Shown here piece after piece: positions 12,359 to 22,994 of a DNA stretch of 64,000 bases (positions are counted from its first letter, which is position 1; every line of letters starts with the position of its first letter). Source of the DNA: Sipunculus nudus (taxonomy: Eukaryota > Annelida > Sipuncula > Golfingiida > Sipunculidae); NCBI GenBank assembly GCA_026874595.1, contig CM049322.1:22231400-22295399 (forward strand). The letters are read 5' to 3'. The translations under genes and the position numbers were made by a program. The notes below the pieces were generated by a model. The model saw only the letters and a list, made by a program, of their open reading frames with translations. It did no database searches and was not told the DNA's origin.

Positions 12359-12401
12359 TCACTTCCGATTTCCGGCAAGCGTTCGACCTATGGTCGTCTA
12401 G
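12359..12401 (+). repeat. Internal right end (subterminal repeat, hairpin, CTAG)
   Basis: GATTTCCGGCAAGC, then a CGACC-tat-GGTCG hairpin and CTAG at 12398-12401. It is nearly identical to the terminal right end at 22957-22994. The next unit starts at once with 'tttgtttttttgtgtg'. Confidence 0.75.
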
Positions 12402-14250
12402 TTTGTTTTTTTGTGTGTTTGTCTGCGCTCTCCTGGCCACAATTTTGCAGCAATCGACATGACCCTTACAGGGTTGATTGACAACCGAACACCCTGGAAC
12501 CCTATTGTTTTTGGTCAACATTGCTCCAAGGTCAAGGGTCAAGGTCACGACAGGTATGGTTAACGGTTTTTGCACTATAACTTCATCATAAATAGGCTTA
12601 TCCACTTCTGCAATAGCTCATTTTTTTCGTCATCACCTGGCCTTTCTTTTGACATGTAGCTAACTTAAATTTGCCGTTACCATGGTTACATTTTTTGGGC
12701 AAAAATCATGGAAATTGGAAATAACACGACCATTTTTTGTAACTTTGTCAGTTTTTAAGCTAGGCAGATCTAGTTTCGGCATTTTGTTCCACATGACCAG
12801 CTTGACACGACAGAACTGAAAGTCACGCCAAATCTCGCGCCATATCTCGTCAAACGAGAAAAAAAGAGACTTCGCGGAAATGCTTATAACTCGGCGACTT
12901 TTACAGCTAGACAGGTCTGGTTTTCGGCATTTCGTTCCACCAAACAAGCTTGACACGACAGAGCTGCAAGACAGGCCAAATCTCGCACCGTATCTCGTCA
13001 AACGAGAAAACAGGGGATTTCACGGAAATGCTTATAACTGGGCCAGTTTTACAGCTAGACACGTCTGGTTTTCGGCATTTAGTTCCACTAGACCAGCTTG
13101 ACACGACAGATATGCAAGTCTGGCAAAATCTCGCACCGTATCTCGTCAAACGAGAAAACACGAGATTTCACGGAAATGCTTATAACTCGGCGAGTTTTAC
13201 AGCTAGACAGGTCTAGTTTTCGGCATTTTCTTTCACATGGCCTGCTGGACATGACAGAACTGAAAGTCAGGCCGAATGTCGCACCGTATCTCGTCAAACG
13301 AGAAAACATGAGATTTTAAGGCATTGGTTATAACTCGGCGAGTTTTACAGCTAGACAGGTCTAGTTTTCGGCATTTAGTTCCACATGACCCGCTTGACAT
13401 GACAAACTTGCAAGACTGGCCAAATCTCGCACCATATCTCGTCAAACGATAAAAAAAGGAGATTTCACAGAAATGCTAATAACTCGGCGACTTTTACAGC
13501 TAGACAGATGTAGTTTTCGCCATTTCATAACACTCAGAGAGTTTGATATGACAAATCTACAAGACTGGCCAAATCCTGCACCATATCTCGTCAAACGAGA
13601 AAACACGAGAGTACACGGAAATGCTTATAACTCGGCGACTTTTACAGCAGGACAGATCTAGTTTTCGCCATTTCGTAACGTTTGGCCGTCTTGACATAAT
13701 AAAACTGCTCGTCTTGCCAAATCTCGTACTATATCTCGTCAAGCGAGAAAAAAACATGATTTCACGTAAATGCTGATAACACGGCGACTTTTGCAGCTAG
13801 ACAGGTCTAGTTTCCGGCATTTTGTAATATTTGACAAACCTGACATGACAAAACTGGAAATCTCACCAAAGCTCGCACCGTTTCCCGTCAAACGAGAAAA
13901 CACGAGATTTCATGCAAATGCTTTTAACTCAGCGGCTTTTATAGCTAGACAGGTCTAGTTTTCGGCATTTCATATCATTTGGCCAGCTTGACATGACAAA
14001 CCTGAAAAACGTCTCACTGCTTCTTGTCAAACGAGATTAACGGGATTTCATGAAAAAATTTTGAACTTGGTCCCTTTTACACTAGAAAGATATGCAGCTG
14101 TTAAAGGTCAGCATGCATAAATAAACATATTATCCGTTTCTGCTGCCCCCACAATGTTGCTCATTCATATGCCTGTTTCTACATGCACTGTCTGTCTATC
14201 TGTCTGTATCATTTCCATTTCCGGCAAGCGCGTGACCTCTGGTCATCTTG
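12402..14250 (+). repeat. Unit B (~1.85 kb) with ~148 bp array 2
   Basis: Leader 'tctgcgctctcctggccac', an AGGTCAAGGGTCAAGGTCA block, GTTACCATGGTTAC (12676-12689), then ~9 copies of the ~148 bp core (about 12760-14040) and a right end 'tttccggcaagcgcgTGACC-tct-GGTCA-tcttg' (14219-14250). Unit C repeats it with an offset of ~1,850 bp. Confidence 0.9.
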
Positions 14251-16080
14251 TTTGTTTTTTTGTGTGTTTGTCTGCGCTCTCCTGGCCACAATTTTGCAGC
14301 AATCGACATGACCCTTACAGGGTTGATTGACAACCGAACACCCTGGAACCCTATTGTTTTTGGTCAACATTGCTCCAAGGTCAAGGGTCAAGGTCACGAC
14401 AGGTGTGGTTAACGGTTTTTGCACTATAACTTCGCCATAAAAAGGCTTATCCACTTCTGCAATAGCTCATTTTTTTCGTCATCACCTGGCCTTTCTTTTG
14501 ATATGTAGCTTACTTAAATTTGCCGTTACCATGGTTACATTTTTTTGGGCAAAAATCATGGAAATTGGAAATAACACGACCATTTTTTTGTAACTTTGTC
14601 AGTTTTTAAGCTAGGCAGATCTAGTTTTCGGCATTTTGTTCCACATGACCAGCTTGACACGACAGAACTGAAAGTCACGCCAAATCTCGCGCCATATCTC
14701 GTCAAACGAGAAAAAAACGAGACTTCGCGGAAATGCTTATAACTCGGCGACTTTTACAGCTAGACAGGTCTGGTTTTCGGCATTTCGTTCCACCAAACAA
14801 GCTTGACACGACAGAGCTGCAAGACAGGCCAAATCTCGCACCGTATCTCGTCAAACGAGAAAACACGGGATGTCACGGAAATGCTTATAACTGGGCCAGT
14901 TTTACAGCTAGACACGTCTGGTTTTCGGCAATTAGTTCCACTAGACCAGCTTGACACGACAGATATGCAATTCTGGCAAAATCTCGCACCGTATCTCGTC
15001 AAACGAGAAAACACGAAATTTCACGGAAATGCTTATAACTGGGCCAGTTTTACAGCTAGACACGTCTGGTTTCCGGCATTTCCTTCCACATGACCAGCTT
15101 GACACGATAGATGTTCAAGTCAGGCCAAATCTCGCACCCTATCTCGTCAAACGAGAAAACACGAGATTTCACGGAAATTCTTATAACTCGGCGAGTTTTA
15201 CAGCTAGACAGGTCTAGTTTTCGGCATTTTCTTTCACATGACCTGCTGGACATGACAGAACTGAAAGTCAGGCCGAATGTCGCACCGTATCTCGTCAAAC
15301 GAGAAAACATGAGATTTCACGGCATTGGTTATAATTCGGCGAGTTTTACAGATAGACAGGTCTGGTTTTCGGCATTTTGTTCCACTAGACCAGCTTGACA
15401 CGACAGACATGCATGTCAGGCAAAATCTCGCACCGTATCCCGTCAAACGAGAAAACACGAGATTTCACGGAACTGCAGCTAGACAGGTCTAGTTTTCGGC
15501 ATTTAGTTCCACATGACCTGCTTGACATGACAGAACTCCAAGTCAGGCACAATCTCGCACCGTATCTCGTCAAACGAGAAAACACGAGATTTCACCAAAA
15601 TGCTTTTAACTCGGCGATTTTTACAGGTACGAAGGTCTAGTTTTCGGCATTGTGTCACATATGAACTGCTTGATTAGATAAAAGCCATAAGTCTGCCCAA
15701 ATCTCGCACCATATCTTGTGCAACGTGAACAAACGAGATGTCACTGAAATGCTTATAACTCGGCGCCTTTTACAACAAAGTAGTTCTAGTTTTCGGCATT
15801 TTGTCACATATGACCAGCTTGACATGACAAACCTGAAAACGTCTCACTGCTTCTTGTCAAACGAGATTAACGGGATTTCATGAAAAAATTTTGAACTTGG
15901 TCCCTTTTACACTAGAAAGATATGCAGCTGTTAAAGGTCAGCATGCATAAATAAACATATTATCCGTTTCTGCTGCCCCCACAATGTTACTCATTCATAT
16001 GACTGTTTCTACATGCACTCTCTATCTATCTGTCTGAATCATTTCCATTTCCGGCAAGCGCGTGACCTCTGGTCATCTTG
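14251..16080 (+). repeat. Unit C (~1.83 kb) with ~148 bp array 3
   Basis: Near-identical duplicate of unit B. One core near 15,470 lacks ~30 bp ('aatgcttataactcggcgag' region). The same deletion is seen in unit E (~18,917) but not in B, so C and E are closest relatives. The right end is at 16049-16080. Confidence 0.9.
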
Positions 16081-17637
16081 TCTGTTTGTTGCTTGCCGGA
16101 AATCTTCGATTTCGGCAAGCATATTGCTCAGTTGCGTATGTCTGTTTGTCTGTTTGTTTGTTTGTTTGTCTGCACTCTCCTGGCCACAATTTTGCCACAA
16201 TCACCTTGAAACTTGCAGGGATGATGAAAAACATAATTTCTAGGTGCCCTATTGTTTTTGGTTAAAATAGGTCAAAGGTCAAAGGTCAAGGTCACGACAG
16301 GTATGGTTAACGGTTTTTGCACTATAACTTCGCCATAAATAGGCTTATCCACTTCTGCAATAGCTCATTTTTTTCGTCATCACCTGGCCTTTCTTTTGAC
16401 ATGTAGCTAACTTAAATTTGCTGTTACCATGGTTACGCAATTTTGGGGAGAAATCATGGAATTTCGTGATATTTTTCAAATTTGCAGCAATCGTACTGAT
16501 TCTGAGATATTTTATGTAACACAAGAATATCTCGAAATTGTTTTTTTCAGATTTTGGAAATGGCCGCCGGGGGGCGTTGCAGATGAAAAAACATGAAAAT
16601 TTGTTTTCGTGCTATACCTCCAGAACTATTAAACATTGGGCCATTTCCATCACAGCACCTTCAACTGGGTACCATGGGCTTATATTTGCGCATAGGTGCC
16701 AAAGTGCGCTATTGCCAGATTTCTCTATTTTTGGGGTAAAACTTTTGAATTTTGAAAATATGCAGTTTTCAGCTTCTAACTCTGTCAGTTTTTATGCTGG
16801 AGAGGTCATTTTTTTTGCATCTTGTAGCCCTTGGTGAGTTCTCGGTGGTCCAATCAAAAATCTTGCAAAATCTCGCACCGTTTCTCGTCAAACGAGAGTC
16901 TTCGAGATTTCATTAAATATGACCTACAGGTTGCATTTTTTTAACAATGGCTTTGAAATTGATATATTTTGTGTTATTTATAAATATCTCGAAATCAGTT
17001 TTTCATTTTTTTGGAAATAGCCACCAGGGGGCGTGGTACCTGAAACACTGTAACATATCATTTTTCTGCAATATCTCAAAAAATATTAAACGTGACACCA
17101 TTTTTTTTGTGGTATCTGAAACTAGGAACATTGGCTTATTCCTCCGCACATGTAGCTTTGTACTGCCGTTACCATGGTTACCAAATTTTGGGGTAAAACG
17201 TGACAACTTGAAAATACGAAGTTTACCTGCTTCTATCTCTGTTGATATTTGCCATAGAAAGGTCTGGTTTTCGGCGTTAGACAGCATCCGTCTAGTTCTT
17301 AGTCATTCAATCGCAAGTCTCGTCATATCTCGCACCGTTTCTCGTGAAACGAGAACACGTGACCATTCAAAGAAATGCCTATAATTCTGTCATTTTTACG
17401 CCACAGACACATGGTCTGCAGCGCCGGATAGCGTCGGACACTCGCAGTCACATTCAGGGGTCGCATTGTAAGTCTCGTCAAATCTCGCGCCGTGTTTCAC
17501 CAAACCACGAAGTCACGTGCCGTCGCCGCAAGTGCCGGCAGGGTCCCTACGGTGGGCGGCCGGCGTGTGCAGCGGTGCGTGACGGCCTTTCCAGGCCCTG
17601 TCTATTATCATACATGTTGGAGGCACAGTCACAACTT
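16081..17637 (+). repeat. Unit D, hairpin end plus A-type body
   Basis: Hairpin at 16091-16120, then a body like 8096-9229 with CTCF-like motifs at 16564-16578 and 17021-17035. It ends in a GC-richer stretch (17,405-17,630, 'gcgtcggacactcgcagtcac' ... 'gtgccggcagggtcc') that is shared only with unit F. Confidence 0.85.
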
Positions 17638-19525
17638 TATTGCTTGCCGGAAATCTTCGATTTCGGCAAGCATATTGCTCAGTTGCGTATGTCTGTTTGT
17701 CTGTTTGTTTGTTTGTTTGTCTGCACTCTCCTGGCCACAATTTTGCCACAATCACCTTGAAACTTGCAGGGATGATGAAAAACATAATTTCTAGGTGCCC
17801 TATTGTTTTTGGTTAAAATAGGTCAAAGGTCAAAGGTCAAGGTCACGACAGGTATGGTTAACGGTTTTTGCACTATAACTTCGCCATAAATAGGCTTATC
17901 CACTTCTGCAATAGCTCATTTTTTTCGTCATCACCTGGCCTTTCTTTTGATATGTAGCTTACTTAAATTTGGCGTTACCATGGTTACATTTTTTGGGCAA
18001 AAATCATGGAAATTGGAAATAACACGACCATTTTTTTGTAACTTTGTCAGTTTTTAAGCTAGGCAGATCTAGTTTTCGGCATTTTGTTCCACATGACCAG
18101 CTTGACACGACAGAACTGAAATTCACGCCAAATCTCGCGCCATATCTCGTCAAACGAGAAAAAACGAGACTTCGCGGAAATGCCTATAACTCGGCGACTT
18201 TTACAGCTAGACAGGTCTGGTTTTCGGCATTTCGTTCCACCAAACAAGCTTGACACGACAGAGCTGCAAGACAAGCCAAATCTCGCACCGTATCTCGTCA
18301 AACGAGAAAACACGGGATGTCACGGAAATGCTTATAACTGGGCCAGTTTTACAGCTAGACATGTCTGGTTTTCGGCATTTAGTTCCACTAGACCAGCTTG
18401 ACACGGCAGATATGCAAGTCTGGCAAAATCTCGCACCGTATCTCGTCAAACGAGAAAACACGAAATTTCACGGAAATGCTTATAACTCGGCCAGTTTTAC
18501 AGCTAGACACGTCTGGTTTCCGGCATTTCCTTCCACATGACCAGCTTGACACGATAGATGTGCAAGTCAGGCCAAATCTCGCACCCTATCTCGTCAAACG
18601 AGAAAACACGAGATTACACGGAAATGCTTATAACTCGGCGAGTTTTACAGCTAGACAGGTCTAGTTTTCGGCATTTTCTTTCACATGACCTGCTGGACAT
18701 GACAGAACTGAAAGTCAGGCCGAATGTCGCACCATATCTCATCAAACGAGAAAACATGAGATTTCACTGCATTGGTTATAACTCGGCGAGTTTTACAGAT
18801 AGACACGTCTGGTTTTCGGCATTTTGTTCCACTAGACCAGCTTGACACGACAGACATGCATGTCAGGCAAAATCTCGCACCGTATCCCGTCAAACGAGAA
18901 AACACGACATTTCACGGAACTGCAGCTAGACAGGTCTAGTTTTCGGCATTTAGTTCCACATGACCCGCTTGACATGACAGAACTCCAAGTCAGGCACAAT
19001 CTCGCACCATATCTCGTCAAACGAGAAAACACGAGATTTCACCAAAATGCTTTTAACTCGGCGATTTTTACAGGTACGAAGGTCTAGTTTTCAGCATTGT
19101 GTCACATATGAACTGCTTTATTAGATAAAGCCATAAGTCTGCCCAAATCTCGCACCATATCTTGTGCAATGTGAACAAACGAGATGTCACTGAAATGCTT
19201 ATAACTCGGCGCCTTTTACAACAAAGTAGTTCTAGTTTTCGGCATTTTGTCACATATCACCAGCTTGACATGACAAACCTGAAAACATCTCACTGCTTCT
19301 TGTCAAACGAGATTAACGGGATTTCATGAAAAAATTTGAACTTGGTCCCTTTTACACTAGAAAGATATGCAGCTGTTAAAGGTCAGCATGCATAAATAAA
19401 CATATTATCCGTTTCTGCTGCCCCCACAATGTTGCTCATTCATATAACTGTTTCTACATGCACTCTCTGTCTATCTGTCTGTATCATTTCCATTTCCGGC
19501 AAGCGCGTGACCTCTGGTCATCTTG
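17638..19525 (+). repeat. Unit E, hairpin end plus ~148 bp array 4
   Basis: Hairpin at 17642-17671, leader and core array (about 18,055-19,310) matching unit C with an offset of ~3,447 bp, and a right end at 19,494-19,525. Confidence 0.9.
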
Positions 19526-20992
19526 TTTGTTTGTTTGTCTGCACTCTCCTGGCCACAATTTTGCCACAATTGCCTGGAAACTTACAGGGATGATGAAAAA
19601 CATAATTTCTAGGTGCCCTATTGTTTTTGGTTAAAATAGGTCAAAGGTCAAAGGTCAAGGTCACGACAGGTATAGTTAACGGTTTTTGCACTATAACTTC
19701 GCCATAAATAGGCTTATCCACTTCTGCAATAGCTCATTTTTTTCGTCATCACCTGGCCTTTCTTTTGACATGTAGCTTACTTAAATTTGCTAATACCATG
19801 GTTACGCAATTTTGGGGAGAAATCATGGAGTTTCGTGATATTTTTCAAATTTGCAGCAATTGTACTGATTCTGAGATATTTTATGTAACACAAGAATATC
19901 TCGAAATTGTTTTTTCAGATTTTGGAAATGGCCGCCAGGGGGCGTTGCAGATGAAAAAACATGAACATTTGTTTTGGTGCTATACCTCCAGAACTATTAA
20001 ACATTGGGCCATTTCCATCACAGCACCTTCAACTGGGGTCCATGGGCTTATTTTAGCGCATAGGTGCCAAAGTGCGCTATTGCCAGATTTCTCTACTTTT
20101 GGGGTAAAACTTTTGAATTTTGAAAATATGCAGTTTTCAGCTTCTAACTCTGTCAGTTTTTATGCTGGAGAGGTCAATTTTTTTGCATCTTGTAGCCCTT
20201 GGTGAGTTCTCGGTGATCCAATCAAAAATCTTGCAAAATCTCGCACCGTTTCTCGTCAAACGAGAGTCTTCGAGATTTCATTAAATATGACCTACAGGTT
20301 GCATTTTTTTAACAATGGCTTTGAAATTGATATATTTTGTGTTATTTTATAAAGATCTCGAAATCAGTTTTTCATTTTTTGGAAATAGCCACCAGGGGGC
20401 GTGGTACCTGAAACACTGTAACATATCATTTTTCTGCAATATCTCAAAAAATATTAAACGTGACACCATTTTTTTTGTGGTATCTGAAACTAGGAACATT
20501 GGCTCATTCCTCCGCACATATAGCTTTGTACTGCCGTTACCATGGTTACCAAATTTTGGGGTAAAACGTGACAACTTGAAAATACAAAGTTTACCTGCTT
20601 CTATCTCTGTTGATATTTGCCATAGAAAGGGCTGGTTTTCGGCGTTAGACAGCATCCGTCTAGTTCTTAGTCATTCAATCGCAAGTCTCGTCATATCTCG
20701 CACCGTTTCTCGTGAAACGAGAACACGTGACCATTCAAAGAAATGTCATTTTTTACACCACAGACACATGGTCTGCAGCGCCGGATAGCGTCGGACACTC
20801 GCAGTCACATTCAGGGGTCGCATTGTAAGTCTCGTCAAATCTCGCGCCGTGTTTCACCAAACCACGAAGTCACGTGCCGTCGCCGCAAGTGCCGGCAGGG
20901 TCCCTACGGTGGGCGGCCGGCGTGTGCAGCGGTGCGTGACGGCCTTTCCGGGCCCTGTCTATTATCATACATGTTGGAGGCACAGTCACAAC
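19526..20992 (+). repeat. Unit F, duplicate of unit D
   Basis: Matches unit D almost base for base with an offset of ~3.37-3.45 kb, including CTCF-like motifs at 19932-19946 and 20389-20403 and the GC-richer tail. The 5' hairpin is absent at its start. Confidence 0.9.
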
Positions 20993-21170
20993 TTTATTGC
21001 TTGCCGGAAATCTTCGATTTCGGCAAGCATATTGCTCAGTTGCGTATGTCTGTTTGTTGCTTGCCGAAATCTTCGATTTCGGCAAGCATATTGCTCAGTT
21101 GCGTATGTCTGTTTGTTGCTTGCCGGAATCAAAGATTTCGGCAAGCATATTGGTCAGTTGCGTATGTCTG
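20993..21170 (+). repeat. Three tandem hairpin end units
   Basis: Hairpins start at 20999, 21059 and 21118, spaced ~60 bp. The one at 21059-21087 is a perfect 13 bp stem (GCTTGCCGAAATC-ttc-GATTTCGGCAAGC). Confidence 0.9.
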
Positions 21171-22956
21171 TTTGGCCAAAATAGGTCAAAGGTCATGGTC
21201 AAGGTCGTCAAAACTTCTCAAAACGGTTTTTTCTTCATATCTTTGTGACTATTAGTCGTATCTACTTCAACAATAGCTCATTTTAATCGTCATTCCAAGG
21301 CCTGTCATCTTGTGTGTAGCTGACTCAAATTTGCCGTAACCGTGGTTACGAATTTTGGGGAAAAGTCATGATATTTGAAAATAAGGGGTCTTATTTTTCT
21401 AACTTTGTCAGTTTTAAAGCTAGAGTAATCTAGGTTTTTGCATCAGGTAGCATTCAACTAGTACTACAAGATTTTATAACAAGTCTTGCAGTATCTCGTA
21501 AAATATCTCGTGAATAGAGATATTTCGAGATTTCATTCATCTTGCGCCAAAGGCCACATTATTGCAGGAATCTTTTTGAAACTGACATATCATAAGTCCT
21601 ACACTAGTATCTCGAAATCGTTTTTTCATTTTTTGAATATGGCTGCTAGGGGGCGCTGCACACGACCCTCACACACATATCATTACATTGGCCATATCTC
21701 TAAAACCCAAAGCCTCAATTACATAAACTATAGCTTATTTTTTCCCTCTGAGTCTTCTTCATAAACTGATAATGTCATCTGGTCTCAATCTTGTGTCACT
21801 TTGTCAGTGTGTCCGTCTGTTTGTCAGTTGTCCTCAAATAAGCCTGCTTGCTCTTGCGTCTCACATATAGCATTCTACAGGCCACAGTTTTGAAAGAATC
21901 CTTTTGAAACTATTACATCTTAAGTCTTACACTAATATCTCGAAACATATTTTCCATTTTCCGGATATGGCCGCTAGGGGGCGCTGAACTCGAACCTCTC
22001 CCAACATATCATGCTTTGGTAATATCTCCAAACTATAAACCTCAGTTACATAAACTGTAGCTTTTTTCTTCCTTTAAGTCTTCTCCATAACCTTGAGTAG
22101 TCATCTGGACTCAATCTTGAGTCACTTTGTCAGTGTGTCCGTCTGATTGTCAGATGTCCTCAAATTCGCCTGCTTGCTGGTTCTTGCGTCTCACATATAG
22201 CATTCTATAGGCCACAGTTTTGACGTAATCCTTTTGAAACTATTACACCTTATGTCTTACACTAATATCTAGAAATAGATTTTTCATTTTCCGGATATGG
22301 CCACTAGTGGGCACTGCACATGACCCTCACACACATACCATTAGATTGGCAATATCTCTACACCCAAAGCCTCAGTTACATAAACTATAGCTTATTTTCT
22401 TCCTTTGAGTCTTCTCCATAACCTGATTAAGGCATCTTGTTTCAATCTACTGTCACTTTGTCAGTGTGTCCATCTGTTTATACGTTATCCTCAAAGTCGC
22501 CTGATTGCTGGTTCTTACGCCTTACATATAGCATTCTACAGGCCACAGCTTTGACGGAATCCTTTTGAAACTGGGATATCTCATGTCATACACTAATAAT
22601 ACGAAACGCATTTGTCGTCTTCGGAATATGTCCGCTAGAGGGCGCTACAGTCGAACCTCCCAAGTATATCATTAATTCGCCATGCCTCCAAATCTATAAA
22701 TCTAAATTACATATATTATAATTCATTTTCTTCCTTTGAATCTTCTCCATAACTAGGTAAAGTAATCTGGTGTCAATCTTGTCTCACAAAGTCAGTATGT
22801 CTGTCTGTTCGTCTTTTGTTGTCAGCTTTGTCTGCTTGCCTGTTCTTTTGTCTCATATGTCATTCTATGGGCCACATATTCTCAGCAATGTCCCGGAGAG
22901 TCATTCCATTAATAGAAAACAGACAATATGTTCTGTCTGTCCGAATGTGTTTCACT
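21171..22956 (+). repeat. Unit G, ~330 bp tandem repeats, array 2
   Basis: Parallel to 10,560-12,358. AGGTCAAAGGTCA lies at 21183-21195 and four ~330 bp units carry CTCF-like blocks at 21643, 21971, 22301 and 22632. It is diverged from array 1, so this duplication is older than the C-D/E-F one. Confidence 0.85.
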
Positions 22957-22994
22957 TCCGATTTCCGGCAAGCGTTCGACCTATGGTCGTCTAG
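22957..22994 (+). repeat. Terminal right end of the composite array
   Basis: GATTTCCGGCAAGC, then CGACC-tat-GGTCG, then CTAG (22991-22994). The LINE A sequence resumes at 22995 with 'tttcaatattaattgaaag'. It has the hairpin-plus-CTRR architecture of rolling-circle 3' ends, although the hairpin lies unusually close to CTAG. Confidence 0.6.

Larger units (their letters stand above)
7817..22994. mobile_element. 15.2 kb composite rolling-circle-like (HINE/Helitron-2-like) array nested in LINE A
   Basis: This block sits between the two halves of the LINE A RT gene. It opens with the hairpin GCTTGCC-G-GAAATC-ttc-GATTTC-GGCAAGC and closes with GATTTCCGGCAAGC followed by a CGACC-tat-GGTCG hairpin and CTAG, immediately before T. 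The 14 bp GCTTGCCGGAAATC at the left is the exact reverse complement of GATTTCCGGCAAGC at the right. Inside are ~148 bp tandem cores, ~330 bp tandem repeats and multiple internal copies of both ends. Subterminal inverted repeats, a tandem core, a 3' hairpin next to CTAG and no long target-site duplication resemble Helentron-derived HINEs (DINE-1, bivalve 'pearl'). No Rep/helicase gene is present, so it is non-autonomous. Family assignment is inference. Confidence 0.65.

Noticed and set aside
12880-19087. Dozens of 60-96 codon frames over the ~148 bp arrays, on both strands
   Set aside because: 148 is not a multiple of three, so each frame spans about two units and then stops. They mirror the satellite and its internal palindrome rather than genes.
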